From NCBI GenBank assembly GCA_000996245.1, contig LBYP01000008.1, forward strand, positions 1 through 43,665: 43,665 nt of DNA, written 5' to 3'. The DNA comes from Parcubacteria group bacterium GW2011_GWA2_40_23 (lineage in GTDB: Bacteria > Patescibacteriota > Patescibacteriia > UBA11705 > JABHMO01). This document shows, piece by piece, positions 7,792 through 15,681 of the stretch (position 1 is the first letter of the stretch; each line of letters begins with the position of its first letter). The translations under genes and the position numbers were made by a program. The notes beneath the pieces were generated by a model, which saw only the letters and a list, made by a program, of their open reading frames with translations, did no database searches and was not told where the DNA came from.

Positions 7792-8580
7792 TTAAACTAT
7801 AATCAAGAAAACAAGAAAGCAACGAAGCAAAAAGCATAGCGACCTGTTTGTTTTCTTGCTTTCTTGCTTTTTTGCTGAGATCTCACCTATTCCACCATTC
7901 AGATACTGCTGACGTTTAGCTTCAGGGAACTTTTCAATTGAATAACGCAGCATAGTCCTTGGCATCATTTTATACCATTTTCGCAAAAATGTCTCTTCTA
8001 CGGGCAAATCTCTCTTACCAACTTCGCGTAACATCCAACCGACGGCTTTGTGAATCAAATCATGTTTGTCTCTGATCAAAATTTCTGCAATCAACAAAAA
8101 ATCCTCAAACTGGTGCTGTTTAATAAAACTAAATGTTGTCAATACAGCAATTCTTTTTTTCCAAAGATTATTTGAACGAGCAAATTCATAAATGATTTTT
8201 TTATCCTTGTCGACAAGATATTCGCCAACTATCTTCGGAGTGGTGGTATCAATAATGTCCCAATTATTAAGTGCACGCCAATTTTTAAGATAAAATTTGT
8301 AGATCTGTGCTCTTGTTTTTTCGTCAGCTCGTTGAAACTTATAAACGAGTATAAAAGCACCAAGGAGTCGTTCCTCATGATAAACGCTTTTGAGTAATAT
8401 TTGCACTTCGGGAAAACTTGATTCGACAAACTGCTTGGCCAACGCGCGAAGAACTGGAACTTTAATTCCCAAAAATTTATCACCAGCGCCGTATTCACCA
8501 ACTCCTGTTTTAAAAAAACGAGACAAATTTTTCGCTTGTATTTTGTTTTGTCGTTTAATCAATTCTCTGTGGATGTCCAT
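7792..8580 (-). CDS. DNA alkylation repair protein AlkD-like
   Basis: A 262-aa HEAT-repeat DNA glycosylase of the AlkD family, which removes cationic alkylated purines such as 7-methylguanine without base flipping. The family core is clear: an N-terminal GVGEYGAGDKFLGIKVP, repeated HEAT helices, NNWDIIDTTTP with the presumed catalytic Asp, and the C-terminal MMPRTMLRYSIEKFPEAKR. AlkD normally ends near here (about residue 228). The last ~33 residues, Cys/Leu/Phe-rich, are encoded by an imperfect inverted repeat at about 7801-7875, so the original stop may have been lost by repeat insertion. It starts 7 nt after the AlgJ-like gene. Confidence 0.88.
   Translation of the reverse strand: MDIHRELIKRQNKIQAKNLSRFFKTGVGEYGAGDKFLGIKVPVLRALAKQFVESSFPEVQILLKSVYHEERLLGAFILVYKFQRADEKTRAQIYKFYLKNWRALNNWDIIDTTTPKIVGEYLVDKDKKIIYEFARSNNLWKKRIAVLTTFSFIKQHQFEDFLLIAEILIRDKHDLIHKAVGWMLREVGKRDLPVEETFLRKWYKMMPRTMLRYSIEKFPEAKRQQYLNGGIGEISAKKQESKKTNRSLCFLLRCFLVFLIIV
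7801..7875. repeat. Imperfect inverted repeat at the 3' end of alkD
   Basis: A-rich words aagaaaacaagaaagca on the left and complementary tttgttttcttgctttcttgc on the right, separated by a short loop. It encodes the unusual AlkD tail and could also act as a transcription pause or terminator. Confidence 0.45.
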
Positions 8581-8587
8581 ATCTTTA

Positions 8588-10081
8588 TTAATTAACAGTT
8601 ACAATTTTGTCCGTATATTGTAAAGCTATAATCCCCTTCTTATTTATGTAAACAGCTATGCTATAAATACCTTTTTGTAAGTTCTTTTTCTTGAGATTAA
8701 TCGAAAATCCCGAATCATCAAAATTCAAACTACTAAAATGAGTTGTGACATCTGTACGTCTAATCGGCATCGTTGGTATTAAATAATTTGTGGTATCAGA
8801 CGATAACACCACTGATATCAACGATTTTTCGGAACTCTTTTTATTAATATGCGCCCACCCATTAATCTTAAGGACATCATCATCTTCGACAAATTCATCA
8901 AAGCGCCAACTGACATTATTTGTTTCCCTTACACCAATTACCATTGAAGGCACTGTTTCTGTGTTTTTAGCTATAGAATCTATCAATGCCGAAACCTTAC
9001 CTTCCGCAAATTCTAATACAACAAAATCAGGATTAGAACTCTTGACTAAATCATAATTAACATCATAGGCCCATTCGAATCGTACTTCCCTAAATGATTC
9101 TGCCATTAATGATGTAAGTACACGTGAGAATGAATCTCCAAAGACAAATACATTTTTCTTATATGGTGCGTTTATGTTTTCTGCAGAAAAACCATTGTCC
9201 GCTTGTGGATCCGGATCGACAATCACGGCTGAGCTAAATCCTAAAGTTTCCCAGTTCTCCCTGATATCATCACGACCAAGCATCTTTGAAGCTAAATCGC
9301 CTGAAACCTGCTCTGGCAAATTATGTATTTTAAAATATTCTGCTGGTTGTGCCAATAAACCTAAATCTTTCATAACACTGGAATACTGAATGTATCCACC
9401 GTGCTGATTCCAGTGTGTGTCTGTTTTGTAATATAATTGTTGTTCTTTTTTTCCAGCAATTAACTGCGGTCTCAAATCCGTAAATAAAATTTTCTTGTCT
9501 TTGAGAATTGATACCACTTGATCCATTTTCGTTTTTGAACCACGGCTATATCCATCTGGTAGATATTCCGGATATATTGTTTCTTTCTTTGGTGCGATAG
9601 AGACAACAAAGCTCCTTCCTTGGGCACGTAACATTTCATTTACATCAATTAAATACGTTTCTAGTAACTCTATTTGTTTCTTAGTCAAAATATCTTTTCC
9701 CAAATATTCATCAAACGACTTACCATCATTACCATTAAAATATAGCCAGCCTTGTTCCCCTAACAACACTTTGTCGCTGCCTGAAATCTTAAAAATATTC
9801 ATCAAGCTTTTATTGTAAAAAGCCGTAATTTGGTTTCTATATGGGACATGATCATCGAAGTAGGCAGTATACTCTTTGGTGTATTTTTGCAATTGCAAAA
9901 AACTTCTAGGTAACACAGGCAAAGATTTTAAATTTCTATTTTCTGTTGTGGCGTTTAAAACACCAATGTCAAAGATAAAAAACACAAAAACACCACAAAC
10001 GAAGACAACAAAACTTGTCACAACCAAATAATCGACAAGACCGGTTAGAAATTCCTTTATTTTCAATAAGCTTGTCTTCAT
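8588..10081 (-). CDS. AlgJ/AlgX-like O-acetyltransferase (SGNH-type)
   Basis: A 497-aa membrane-anchored protein with one N-terminal transmembrane segment (about 17-40). The extracytoplasmic domain follows the AlgX/AlgJ pattern: DTHW (221-224) supplies the catalytic Asp-His, and GDSFS (315-319) the nucleophile Ser317. The region after about residue 400 is a beta-rich tail absent from short AlgJ forms and could bind the polymer. It is 3 nt downstream of an AlgI-type MBOAT protein, its expected partner: MBOAT passes acetyl groups across the membrane and this enzyme places them on an exported glycan. The polysaccharide itself is not identified in the window. Confidence 0.85.
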   Translation of the reverse strand: MKTSLLKIKEFLTGLVDYLVVTSFVVFVCGVFVFFIFDIGVLNATTENRNLKSLPVLPRSFLQLQKYTKEYTAYFDDHVPYRNQITAFYNKSLMNIFKISGSDKVLLGEQGWLYFNGNDGKSFDEYLGKDILTKKQIELLETYLIDVNEMLRAQGRSFVVSIAPKKETIYPEYLPDGYSRGSKTKMDQVVSILKDKKILFTDLRPQLIAGKKEQQLYYKTDTHWNQHGGYIQYSSVMKDLGLLAQPAEYFKIHNLPEQVSGDLASKMLGRDDIRENWETLGFSSAVIVDPDPQADNGFSAENINAPYKKNVFVFGDSFSRVLTSLMAESFREVRFEWAYDVNYDLVKSSNPDFVVLEFAEGKVSALIDSIAKNTETVPSMVIGVRETNNVSWRFDEFVEDDDVLKINGWAHINKKSSEKSLISVVLSSDTTNYLIPTMPIRRTDVTTHFSSLNFDDSGFSINLKKKNLQKGIYSIAVYINKKGIIALQYTDKIVTVN

Positions 10082-10084
10082 ATA

Positions 10085-11467
10085 TTAAAATCTAAAATAG
10101 ATAAAGGGATTATATGACGATGAAATTAAAACCATCAAATCAATTGCCAAAAGTATAAAGGCAAAAACACTGGAATACTTTTTAATTACCATAAACCAAT
10201 TGAAACGTGATAAATACGGGATCACTGGAAGCGCAAAAAGAGCACCGGCCAATAATATTGTGATATCTAATGATGTCAGTATATACTTTTCTGCCCCTGT
10301 TCCAAAACCAAGAAAAGATTTGAAATAATCTGTGCTAGAAACACTATCGGCCTTAAATATTATCCAGCCAATCATAACCAAAATGAATGTTATGATAGTA
10401 TTTAAAAATCGAGGAATATGTTTCCTGGCTTTTGCGACAAAACTTATTTTTTCAATAGTCAAAAGAGCTCCATGATACAAGCCCCAAATTAGAAATGACC
10501 ATAAAGCACCGTGCCACAATCCACATAAGCCGAAAACAATAAACTGATTTATGGTAGTTCGAGTTGCACCAGATCTATTACCACCTAGAGGGATATAAAC
10601 ATAGTCACGAAACCAAGTTGAGAGCGAAATATGCCATCGACGCCAAAACTCAGTAATCGTATGTGAAATATAGGGGTAATTAAAGTTTTCCAAAAATTCA
10701 AAACCAAACATTCTACCCAACCCAATAGCCATACTTGAATAACCGGCAAAATCAAAATATATTTGCAATGAATACGCAAAAATACCAATCCAGGCTGTTG
10801 TCCATTTCAAATCACCTTCGGGTAAAGCAAAAATAGAGTCCGCTATTTTCCCCGCAAAATTAGCTAAGATTACTTTGTGAGTAAGCCCAATGATAAACCG
10901 TTGAACACCAGACGAAAACTTGCCAACTGTTTCTTTGCGCGATAAAAGTTGATCATCAATGTCTTTATACCGAACAATAGGACCAGCAATTAACTGCGGA
11001 AAGAACGAAATATAGAGTGCCAAATTAAATAAGCTTTTTGATGCTGCAACTTCTTTTCGATAAACATCAATTACATAAGACAATGCCTGAAATGTAAAAA
11101 ATGAAATACCGATAGGTAACCCCACAGGACCAAAGGGGATGTTGATATGTAATAACCCCGAAAATGTATCGACCAAAAGATTACTATACTTAAAGAAAAC
11201 TAGAGCGCCGATATGTAAAACCACCGAGAGTATCAATAAACCTTTTCTTTTTTTCACGTCTGCTTGCTTTTCTATTAAAAGAGCTAGGACATAAGAAACT
11301 GTAATCGAGGCAATCATTAACAATACGTATATTGGTTCACCCCAAGCATAAAAAAGTAAACTAAAAATCAACAAAATTATATTTTTAAACTTCCTATCAG
11401 CTAAAAAGTATATCCCAAAAAGGACTGGCAGAAAAAGAAAAAGAAAAATTGGTGAAGAAAAAAGCAT
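10085..11467 (-). CDS. AlgI-type MBOAT acyltransferase
   Basis: A 460-aa polytopic membrane protein of the MBOAT family. It starts MLFSSPIFLFLFLPVLF and has about ten hydrophobic segments. GLPIGISFFTFQALSYVIDV (116-135) and PQLIAGPIVRY are typical of AlgI. The conserved RRWHISLSTWFRDYVYIPLG block carries H279, and GLWHGALW contains the invariant His319. It would move acetyl groups from a cytoplasmic donor to the outside for AlgJ-like transfer to an envelope polymer. It has the family's normal length, lies 25 nt after cfa and 3 nt before the AlgJ-like gene. No ribosome site is evident. Confidence 0.93.
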   Translation of the reverse strand: MLFSSPIFLFLFLPVLFGIYFLADRKFKNIILLIFSLLFYAWGEPIYVLLMIASITVSYVLALLIEKQADVKKRKGLLILSVVLHIGALVFFKYSNLLVDTFSGLLHINIPFGPVGLPIGISFFTFQALSYVIDVYRKEVAASKSLFNLALYISFFPQLIAGPIVRYKDIDDQLLSRKETVGKFSSGVQRFIIGLTHKVILANFAGKIADSIFALPEGDLKWTTAWIGIFAYSLQIYFDFAGYSSMAIGLGRMFGFEFLENFNYPYISHTITEFWRRWHISLSTWFRDYVYIPLGGNRSGATRTTINQFIVFGLCGLWHGALWSFLIWGLYHGALLTIEKISFVAKARKHIPRFLNTIITFILVMIGWIIFKADSVSSTDYFKSFLGFGTGAEKYILTSLDITILLAGALFALPVIPYLSRFNWFMVIKKYSSVFAFILLAIDLMVLISSSYNPFIYFRF

Positions 11468-11492
11468 GACAAATTATTACTGATTACATTTT

Positions 11493-12602
11493 TTATCTAA
11501 TTGATTCGTAACCACCCTTAACACCATTCGGCGATAAAACTATCTGCCAAAGCTGATTTTTACGACAACGGAATGATCCAGCACAGCTGAGCAAATAAAA
11601 CTTCCACATGCGATAGAATTTTTCTGAGTACTTGTCTTTGATTTCCGACCATGTTTTATCAAAATTTTGGAACCAAGCCATCAAAGTTTCATCATAGTGC
11701 GCACCGAAACTATGCCAATCCTCCATAACAAACAAACTTTCAAACGCAGAAGTTAATTGTTTGGCACTGGGCAACATGGAATCTGGAAAAATATATCTAT
11801 CAATCCAAGCATTCGTTCCAGTGCTTGACTCATTTCCTGCGATGGTATGCAGTAAAAACAAACCACCACCCTTTAAATTTTTTCGAACAACCTTCATGTA
11901 TGTTCGATAATTCTTATGACCGACATGTTCGATCATTCCGAGCGAAACAATATGGTCAAATTTTTCATTCACATCTCGATAATCTTGCAGGCGCAATTCA
12001 ATTGGCAAGCCTTCGCACATTTTTTTAGCCAAAGCTAATTGTTCTTTTGAAACTGTGATACCGACAACAGAAGCGCCATATTTTTCTGCAGCAAATTTGG
12101 CAAAACTTCCCCAGCCGCAGCCGATGTCGAGTACTCGATCGCCAGCTTTTAATCCAATTTTTTTGCAAACAAGATCAAGTTTAGCGTCTTGAGCGTCATC
12201 GAGATTTGCAACTTCTTTCCAGTAGCCACAAGTATAAACCATGCGCTTACCCAGCATCCGACTATATAAATCATTACCAATGTCATAATGCTTTTCTCCG
12301 ATATTAAAAGCACGCTTACCTTTTTGCAAATTGACTAACTTCGATTTCATATAGGGGAAAACAAACTGCCATGGTTGAACTTTTTTATCCAAATCAGCCG
12401 CTAAAAGTTTATTAATCATTTCATCAAGTTGTTCTGACTCCCACCAAGCATCCATATAGGCTTCACCAAACCCCAAAGAACCCTGAGCGAGTACTCGATC
12501 AAATAACTTTTCGTTTTTGACTTGAATGTCCCAAGGACGCTCGCCGTTGATTTTAACATCAGCGAGACTTAGAAGTTTTTCAATTTTTTGGTTTGTTTGC
12601 AT
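11493..12602 (-). CDS. cfa: Cyclopropane-fatty-acyl-phospholipid synthase
   Basis: A 369-aa SAM-dependent enzyme that converts cis double bonds of membrane phospholipid acyl chains to cyclopropanes. The N-terminal domain carries GSLGFGEAYMDAWWE; HYDIGNDLYSRML (105-117) is the family's lipid/active-site segment. VLDIGCGWGSF (157-167) is SAM motif I; IVSLGMIEHVGHKNY and the C-terminal RMWKFYLLSCAGSFR match Cfa. The length fits. It is embedded in an envelope gene block, so regulation with surface acetylation is likely. It could instead use another unsaturated lipid, since many CPR cells are thought to take lipids from hosts. Confidence 0.93.
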   Translation of the reverse strand: MQTNQKIEKLLSLADVKINGERPWDIQVKNEKLFDRVLAQGSLGFGEAYMDAWWESEQLDEMINKLLAADLDKKVQPWQFVFPYMKSKLVNLQKGKRAFNIGEKHYDIGNDLYSRMLGKRMVYTCGYWKEVANLDDAQDAKLDLVCKKIGLKAGDRVLDIGCGWGSFAKFAAEKYGASVVGITVSKEQLALAKKMCEGLPIELRLQDYRDVNEKFDHIVSLGMIEHVGHKNYRTYMKVVRKNLKGGGLFLLHTIAGNESSTGTNAWIDRYIFPDSMLPSAKQLTSAFESLFVMEDWHSFGAHYDETLMAWFQNFDKTWSEIKDKYSEKFYRMWKFYLLSCAGSFRCRKNQLWQIVLSPNGVKGGYESIR

Positions 12603-12625
12603 ATCATTAATGTTTTACAAAAAAC

Positions 12626-13078
12626 TTATTTTTGTCCCCAATCAATTAACTCAGTAAATCTCAAATAAAATCCGAACGGATCCACCATTCGGAAGTCTTT
12701 CCAGACATGCTCGTGATCATTTAATTCTTTTAACTCACGTGCAATATTTTCTTTTAAATTAACAGAAGCCAATTCATACAACTGCTCGATATTACCAGTT
12801 GGTATCGTCACCTCAATTGCATAGCCTCTTTTGGTGTCTTTGGGAAACTGTTTAAAATAAGACTGACCATAGACCCTTTCGTCACCGCCATAAAAATTTA
12901 ACATGGTCAAACCCAATTTATCTTCACGGATCATTGTCATGTAGCCGAGTTCTTGATCGTTTAATTTGTCATCCAGGCCAACAGTAAAACCGAGTTTTGA
13001 ATAAAAATCTTTTGCTACATTCAAATCAGGAACATGCAATTCAATGATTAAGTTGTTTTTTATTGGATTCTTCATCAT
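12626..13078 (-). CDS. VOC (glyoxalase/bleomycin-resistance fold) protein
   Basis: A 150-aa VOC-superfamily protein: IIELHVPDLNVAKDFYSKLGF at the N-terminus is the first beta-alpha-beta module, and FRMVDPFGFYLRFTE near the C-terminus is the second. Candidate metal ligands include H15 and a Glu near the end, but the substrate is not predictable (glyoxalase, dioxygenase or drug-binding relatives share this fold). Its ATG overlaps the stop of the acyltransferase in a TAATG arrangement, so translation is probably coupled. A second in-frame ATG at 13075 is equally possible. Confidence 0.8.
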   Translation of the reverse strand: MMKNPIKNNLIIELHVPDLNVAKDFYSKLGFTVGLDDKLNDQELGYMTMIREDKLGLTMLNFYGGDERVYGQSYFKQFPKDTKRGYAIEVTIPTGNIEQLYELASVNLKENIARELKELNDHEHVWKDFRMVDPFGFYLRFTELIDWGQK

Positions 13079-14220
13079 TATTTCTTCGAAGAGGCACTTC
13101 GGCTAATTAAAGATTCTAAATATTTTAATACCCAAGCAAAGAATAAGAAAATACCTAAGTAGAGAATCACTGCCAACCAGCCAGGAAGCCATTTGAAGAA
13201 TATATCATAACGAGACATTAGTGGCCAATGAATAAGGTAAATTTCAAAAGAATAAAAACCGAAGAGATAAAAGAATTTTATTTCAAATCTTTTCATGATA
13301 AAGAAAAGTATTAACGCAAACATGGTCAACAAACTAATGATCTGTTCCTTATTAACACTCGCACCAACACCGGAGTGATAAGCCGTGAACGCGATTACCC
13401 CCAGCAAAACAAGCAAGATTGTATAATAACCAACCCGCTTTAATACTTTATATTTATTCGCGCCTTTTTTCATCCAAGCAACTTGTTCGAGGTTACGCCA
13501 TAAGGATTGCGCAGCACTTGAGGCAAACCAATGAATCAATGAAGCAAAAGCGATACCCAAAGGAAACGCCCATGAATGCAATTGATATAAATGCGACACA
13601 CCGCTGGTAACTGGTAGTTTGAATTGCAAAACAATATATGAGACTAAGAAAACAACAATCGCTGTCAACCAGGGACGTTTTTTGGAAAAAACAAATGGGA
13701 AAATGATGTAATAAAACAAAATTGGAGTTATAAACCAGAATGGTGAATTAATGTCGTGGAATAAATCTGCACTTGGGAAAAGTCCAAATACAGATCGGAT
13801 ATTATAGGGCCACGAATAAGTAATATGCAAAAGAAAAAAATCAAGCAAAAAAAGAATAACGATAACTATCCAAAACGGTGTAAATAATTTCAATAAACGT
13901 TTTTGATAAAACTTGGCGATAGATAATTTCGCTTTAAGTGCACGCTGTGTTAATCCATAACCCGACAAGAAAAAAAATAAATTCACTCCAACCCCGGCCA
14001 AGATTGAAAGTGGGAATAAAAATCCGTGATCAGTTGAAAGAAAATAACCAACATGAGAAAAAATAACTGCAAAAATCGCAATTCCCTTAAGTTCTTGCGT
14101 TACAGTCAATGGAAATGTTTCAGCTTTTTCTTTCCTACGAATCGAAACAAGTAAAGCGATAACAAAAATCGCAATAAATATTTGGGTCGACAAGACTACA
14201 TTAATTATTGAAATTGGCAT
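13078..14220 (-). CDS. Acyltransferase 3 family membrane protein
   Basis: A 380-aa polytopic protein of the acyltransferase-3 (OafA-like) family, about ten membrane segments. The family's catalytic His is in IFSHVGYF (H56), after TQELKGIAIFAVI, and FFFLSGYGLTQ follows. These enzymes acylate sugars of exported glycans from a cytosolic acyl donor. It lacks a fused SGNH domain; instead a separate SGNH esterase is encoded directly upstream and overlaps it by 20 nt, suggesting the two act as a split version of the common AT3-SGNH arrangement. Confidence 0.9.
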   Translation of the reverse strand: MPISIINVVLSTQIFIAIFVIALLVSIRRKEKAETFPLTVTQELKGIAIFAVIFSHVGYFLSTDHGFLFPLSILAGVGVNLFFFLSGYGLTQRALKAKLSIAKFYQKRLLKLFTPFWIVIVILFLLDFFLLHITYSWPYNIRSVFGLFPSADLFHDINSPFWFITPILFYYIIFPFVFSKKRPWLTAIVVFLVSYIVLQFKLPVTSGVSHLYQLHSWAFPLGIAFASLIHWFASSAAQSLWRNLEQVAWMKKGANKYKVLKRVGYYTILLVLLGVIAFTAYHSGVGASVNKEQIISLLTMFALILFFIMKRFEIKFFYLFGFYSFEIYLIHWPLMSRYDIFFKWLPGWLAVILYLGIFLFFAWVLKYLESLISRSASSKK

Positions 14221-14947
14221 AAATTATTTTTGCCCAAAGTTCGTACCCCTTGGCTGACGGATGAAATAAGTCCCTCGAGAAGAATTCCTCGTTATCAAAC
14301 ATGTTTTCAGTCTGCGTGTACAAATCAACATATTCGACATCATTAGCTACCGCGAGCTCTTTAATTATTTTATTATATTCTACTATTTCATGTCTAAAAT
14401 ATGAGTTATAAGGAGGGAGTAAAAGCGCCTTTGTACCGATATATGGAATACTAATAGCCAAAATTCTAGCCTTGGTTTCAGTTTTAAGTCGCTTTAAAAT
14501 CTCGGCATAATTTTCGGCAAAGCTTGTCTTTGGTACATTACCCATAACATCATTAATACCAATAAGCATTGTAACAACATCCGGCTTGTCATTAATCGCT
14601 GACGTTAATAGATTTTCAATTAAATCACTCGTTCTCGCACCAGAATACGCACGGTCGCGCAATGTCACACTAGTACTTCCCTTTGATATTTTCTGGGCCA
14701 GCAGATACGGATATGATTCTTCATATATTGAAGCTCCAATTCCAGCGGTTAAACTATCTCCTAGTGCTGTATATGCCAAATTCAATGCTTTATCATCGCT
14801 AATCTTGATAATATACTCAGTCTTTGTATCTACCACGCTCAAAGCACCAGCTTCAATTTTTTGATACATATAATGATAGGCAATGAACAAATAGGCAACG
14901 ACAGGAAGAAGCAATCCGATGATTATAATTACTATTTTCTTTTTCAT
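14201..14947 (-). CDS. SGNH/GDSL-family esterase, membrane-anchored
   Basis: A 248-aa SGNH hydrolase. A hydrophobic N-terminal segment (about 4-24) is a signal anchor. Block I is ALGDSLTAG with nucleophile Ser65, block III is GIND with Asn132, and block V is DLFHP with Asp226 and His229. Block II Gly is in YSGARTSD. All four catalytic residues are present. As the first gene of the envelope block and overlapping the acyltransferase-3 gene, it probably adds or removes an acyl group on a surface glycan. A stand-alone lysophospholipase/thioesterase is the alternative. Confidence 0.88.
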   Translation of the reverse strand: MKKKIVIIIIGLLLPVVAYLFIAYHYMYQKIEAGALSVVDTKTEYIIKISDDKALNLAYTALGDSLTAGIGASIYEESYPYLLAQKISKGSTSVTLRDRAYSGARTSDLIENLLTSAINDKPDVVTMLIGINDVMGNVPKTSFAENYAEILKRLKTETKARILAISIPYIGTKALLLPPYNSYFRHEIVEYNKIIKELAVANDVEYVDLYTQTENMFDNEEFFSRDLFHPSAKGYELWAKIIYANFNN

Positions 14948-14972
14948 AATTTTTCTTGAAATTCATCGGCCT

Positions 14973-15075
14973 GGTTTACCACGAACCTGAACGCTAGTGA
15001 ATAGTGGTTTACCCCAGAACTACTCGTTCTTCTCGAGTTCTGGGTAAACAAGTACCTGAGCGTAGCGAATGGTAC
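14973..15075. repeat. Cluster of small palindromes with a GAACGTAGTGA-like loop
   Basis: Three neighbouring hairpins. The first is decayed (ccac...gtgg around tgaacgctagtgaat). The second has stem cccagaact/agttctggg (15013-15021 with 15036-15044). The third is gtacc/ggtac (15052-15056 with 15071-15075) around tgagcgtagcgaat. The loops are related while the stem sequences differ. Confidence 0.6.
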
Positions 15076-15095
15076 CTAACTTAGCGATTGGCTTG

Positions 15096-15127
15096 CCACG
15101 AACCTGAACGTAGTGAATGGTTCGTGG
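15096..15127. repeat. Palindrome abutting tRNA-Ser
   Basis: Perfect 9-bp stem ccacgaacc/ggttcgtgg (15096-15104, 15119-15127) with loop tgaacgtagtgaat. Its right arm overlaps the CCA-encoding end of tRNA-Ser, so it would fold at the 3' end of the primary transcript. Confidence 0.75.
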
Positions 15128-15213
15128 CGGAGAGAGAGGGATTCGAACCCTCGATACCTTGCGGTATACACGCTTTCCAAGCGTGCGCACTAGACCAACT
15201 ATGCGATCTCTCC
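15125..15213 (-). tRNA. tRNA-Ser(GGA)
   Basis: A complete class II tRNA: acceptor GGAGAGA/TCTCTCC, anticodon stem CACGC/GCGTG with loop TTGGAAA (anticodon GGA), a long variable arm (TATACCGCAAGGTATC) and T-arm GAGGG/CCCTC with TTCGAAT. The discriminator is G and CCA is encoded at 15127-15125. It starts 3 nt after the GIY-YIG gene. Confidence 0.95.
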
Positions 15214-15216
15214 AAA

Positions 15217-15477
15217 TTATTTATCATCATCCTTAAACAATCCCAGTAGTTTTTTGAACTTTATGCCTCCCTTATAAGCCTTGATTTCCCTTTCTCGACG
15301 ACATGCTTCAGCCCTTGTTTGAAACTCCTCCGTGTAAACAGTCTCCCAAGGGATGCCATATTTTGTTGATTTGACTTCACCCCTATTATGCAGATTTAAT
15401 CTATTTTCTAAATCTTCAGCATGACCAATGTAATACCTATTCTTTACTATACTTCTATTTATATAAACTTTATACAT
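15217..15477 (-). CDS. GIY-YIG domain protein (UPF0213/YhbQ-like)
   Basis: An 86-aa single-domain GIY-YIG nuclease-fold protein. It starts MYKVYINRS, has YYIGHAEDLENRL with the second half of the motif, and continues HNRGEVKSTKYGIPWETVYTEEF and REREIKAYKG, the order seen in UPF0213 proteins. I chose the ATG at 15477; the longer open frame reads through a tRNA-Ser fragment and is not credible. It is sandwiched between tRNA-Ser pieces and palindromes. Such proteins are scattered through bacterial genomes, and cleavage of branched or damaged DNA is assumed rather than shown. It might be mobile, but I see no intron core here. Confidence 0.85.
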   Translation of the reverse strand: MYKVYINRSIVKNRYYIGHAEDLENRLNLHNRGEVKSTKYGIPWETVYTEEFQTRAEACRREREIKAYKGGIKFKKLLGLFKDDDK

Positions 15478-15481
15478 AACA

Positions 15482-15557
15482 ATTACGCTTTCTGCCGCGT
15501 AGCGGCATCCCGCTTCGCGGGACAAGGCGGTGCACTCGACCACTATGCGACCTCTCC
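15482..15557 (-). pseudogene. tRNA-Ser 5' fragment followed by two hairpins
   Basis: Reading from 15557, GGAGAGGTCGCATAGTGG and onward gives a convincing tRNA-Ser 5' half (acceptor strand, D-arm, anticodon stem CCGCC, loop TTG up to about 15523). It then runs into two GC-rich palindromes, cccgc-gaa-gcggg and gccgc-tac-gcggc (15494-15520). No matching 3' half (CCTCTCC) is seen nearby, so the gene is broken. Confidence 0.7.
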
Positions 15558-15589
15558 ATATTATAATAATCAATGACCAACTCTGTTTA

Positions 15590-15671
15590 CCCAGTACCGG
15601 AACGATAGTGACTGATATCGGGTTTACCCAGTACCGGAACGATAGTGACTGGTACTGGGCGACCTCTCCAT
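15590..15671. repeat. Two palindromes joined to a second tRNA-Ser 5' scrap
   Basis: Perfect stem cccagtacc/ggtactggg (15627-15635, 15651-15659) with loop ggaacgatagtgact, preceded by a decayed copy at 15590-15623. On the minus strand GGAGAGGTCGC (about 15669-15659) precedes the palindrome. This is again the first bases of a tRNA-Ser, interrupted at the D-arm. Confidence 0.7.
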
Positions 15672-15681
15672 GTATTTTTCT

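Noticed and set aside
15217-15557. A second group I intron in a tRNA-Ser with a GIY-YIG endonuclease
   Set aside because: No P/Q/R/S core and no matching tRNA 3' half follows; an intact tRNA-Ser begins 3 nt after the GIY-YIG gene.
15217-15573. 118-aa start for the GIY-YIG protein
   Set aside because: The first 32 codons are a tRNA-Ser 5' fragment and hairpins; family proteins start at MYKVYI (15477).
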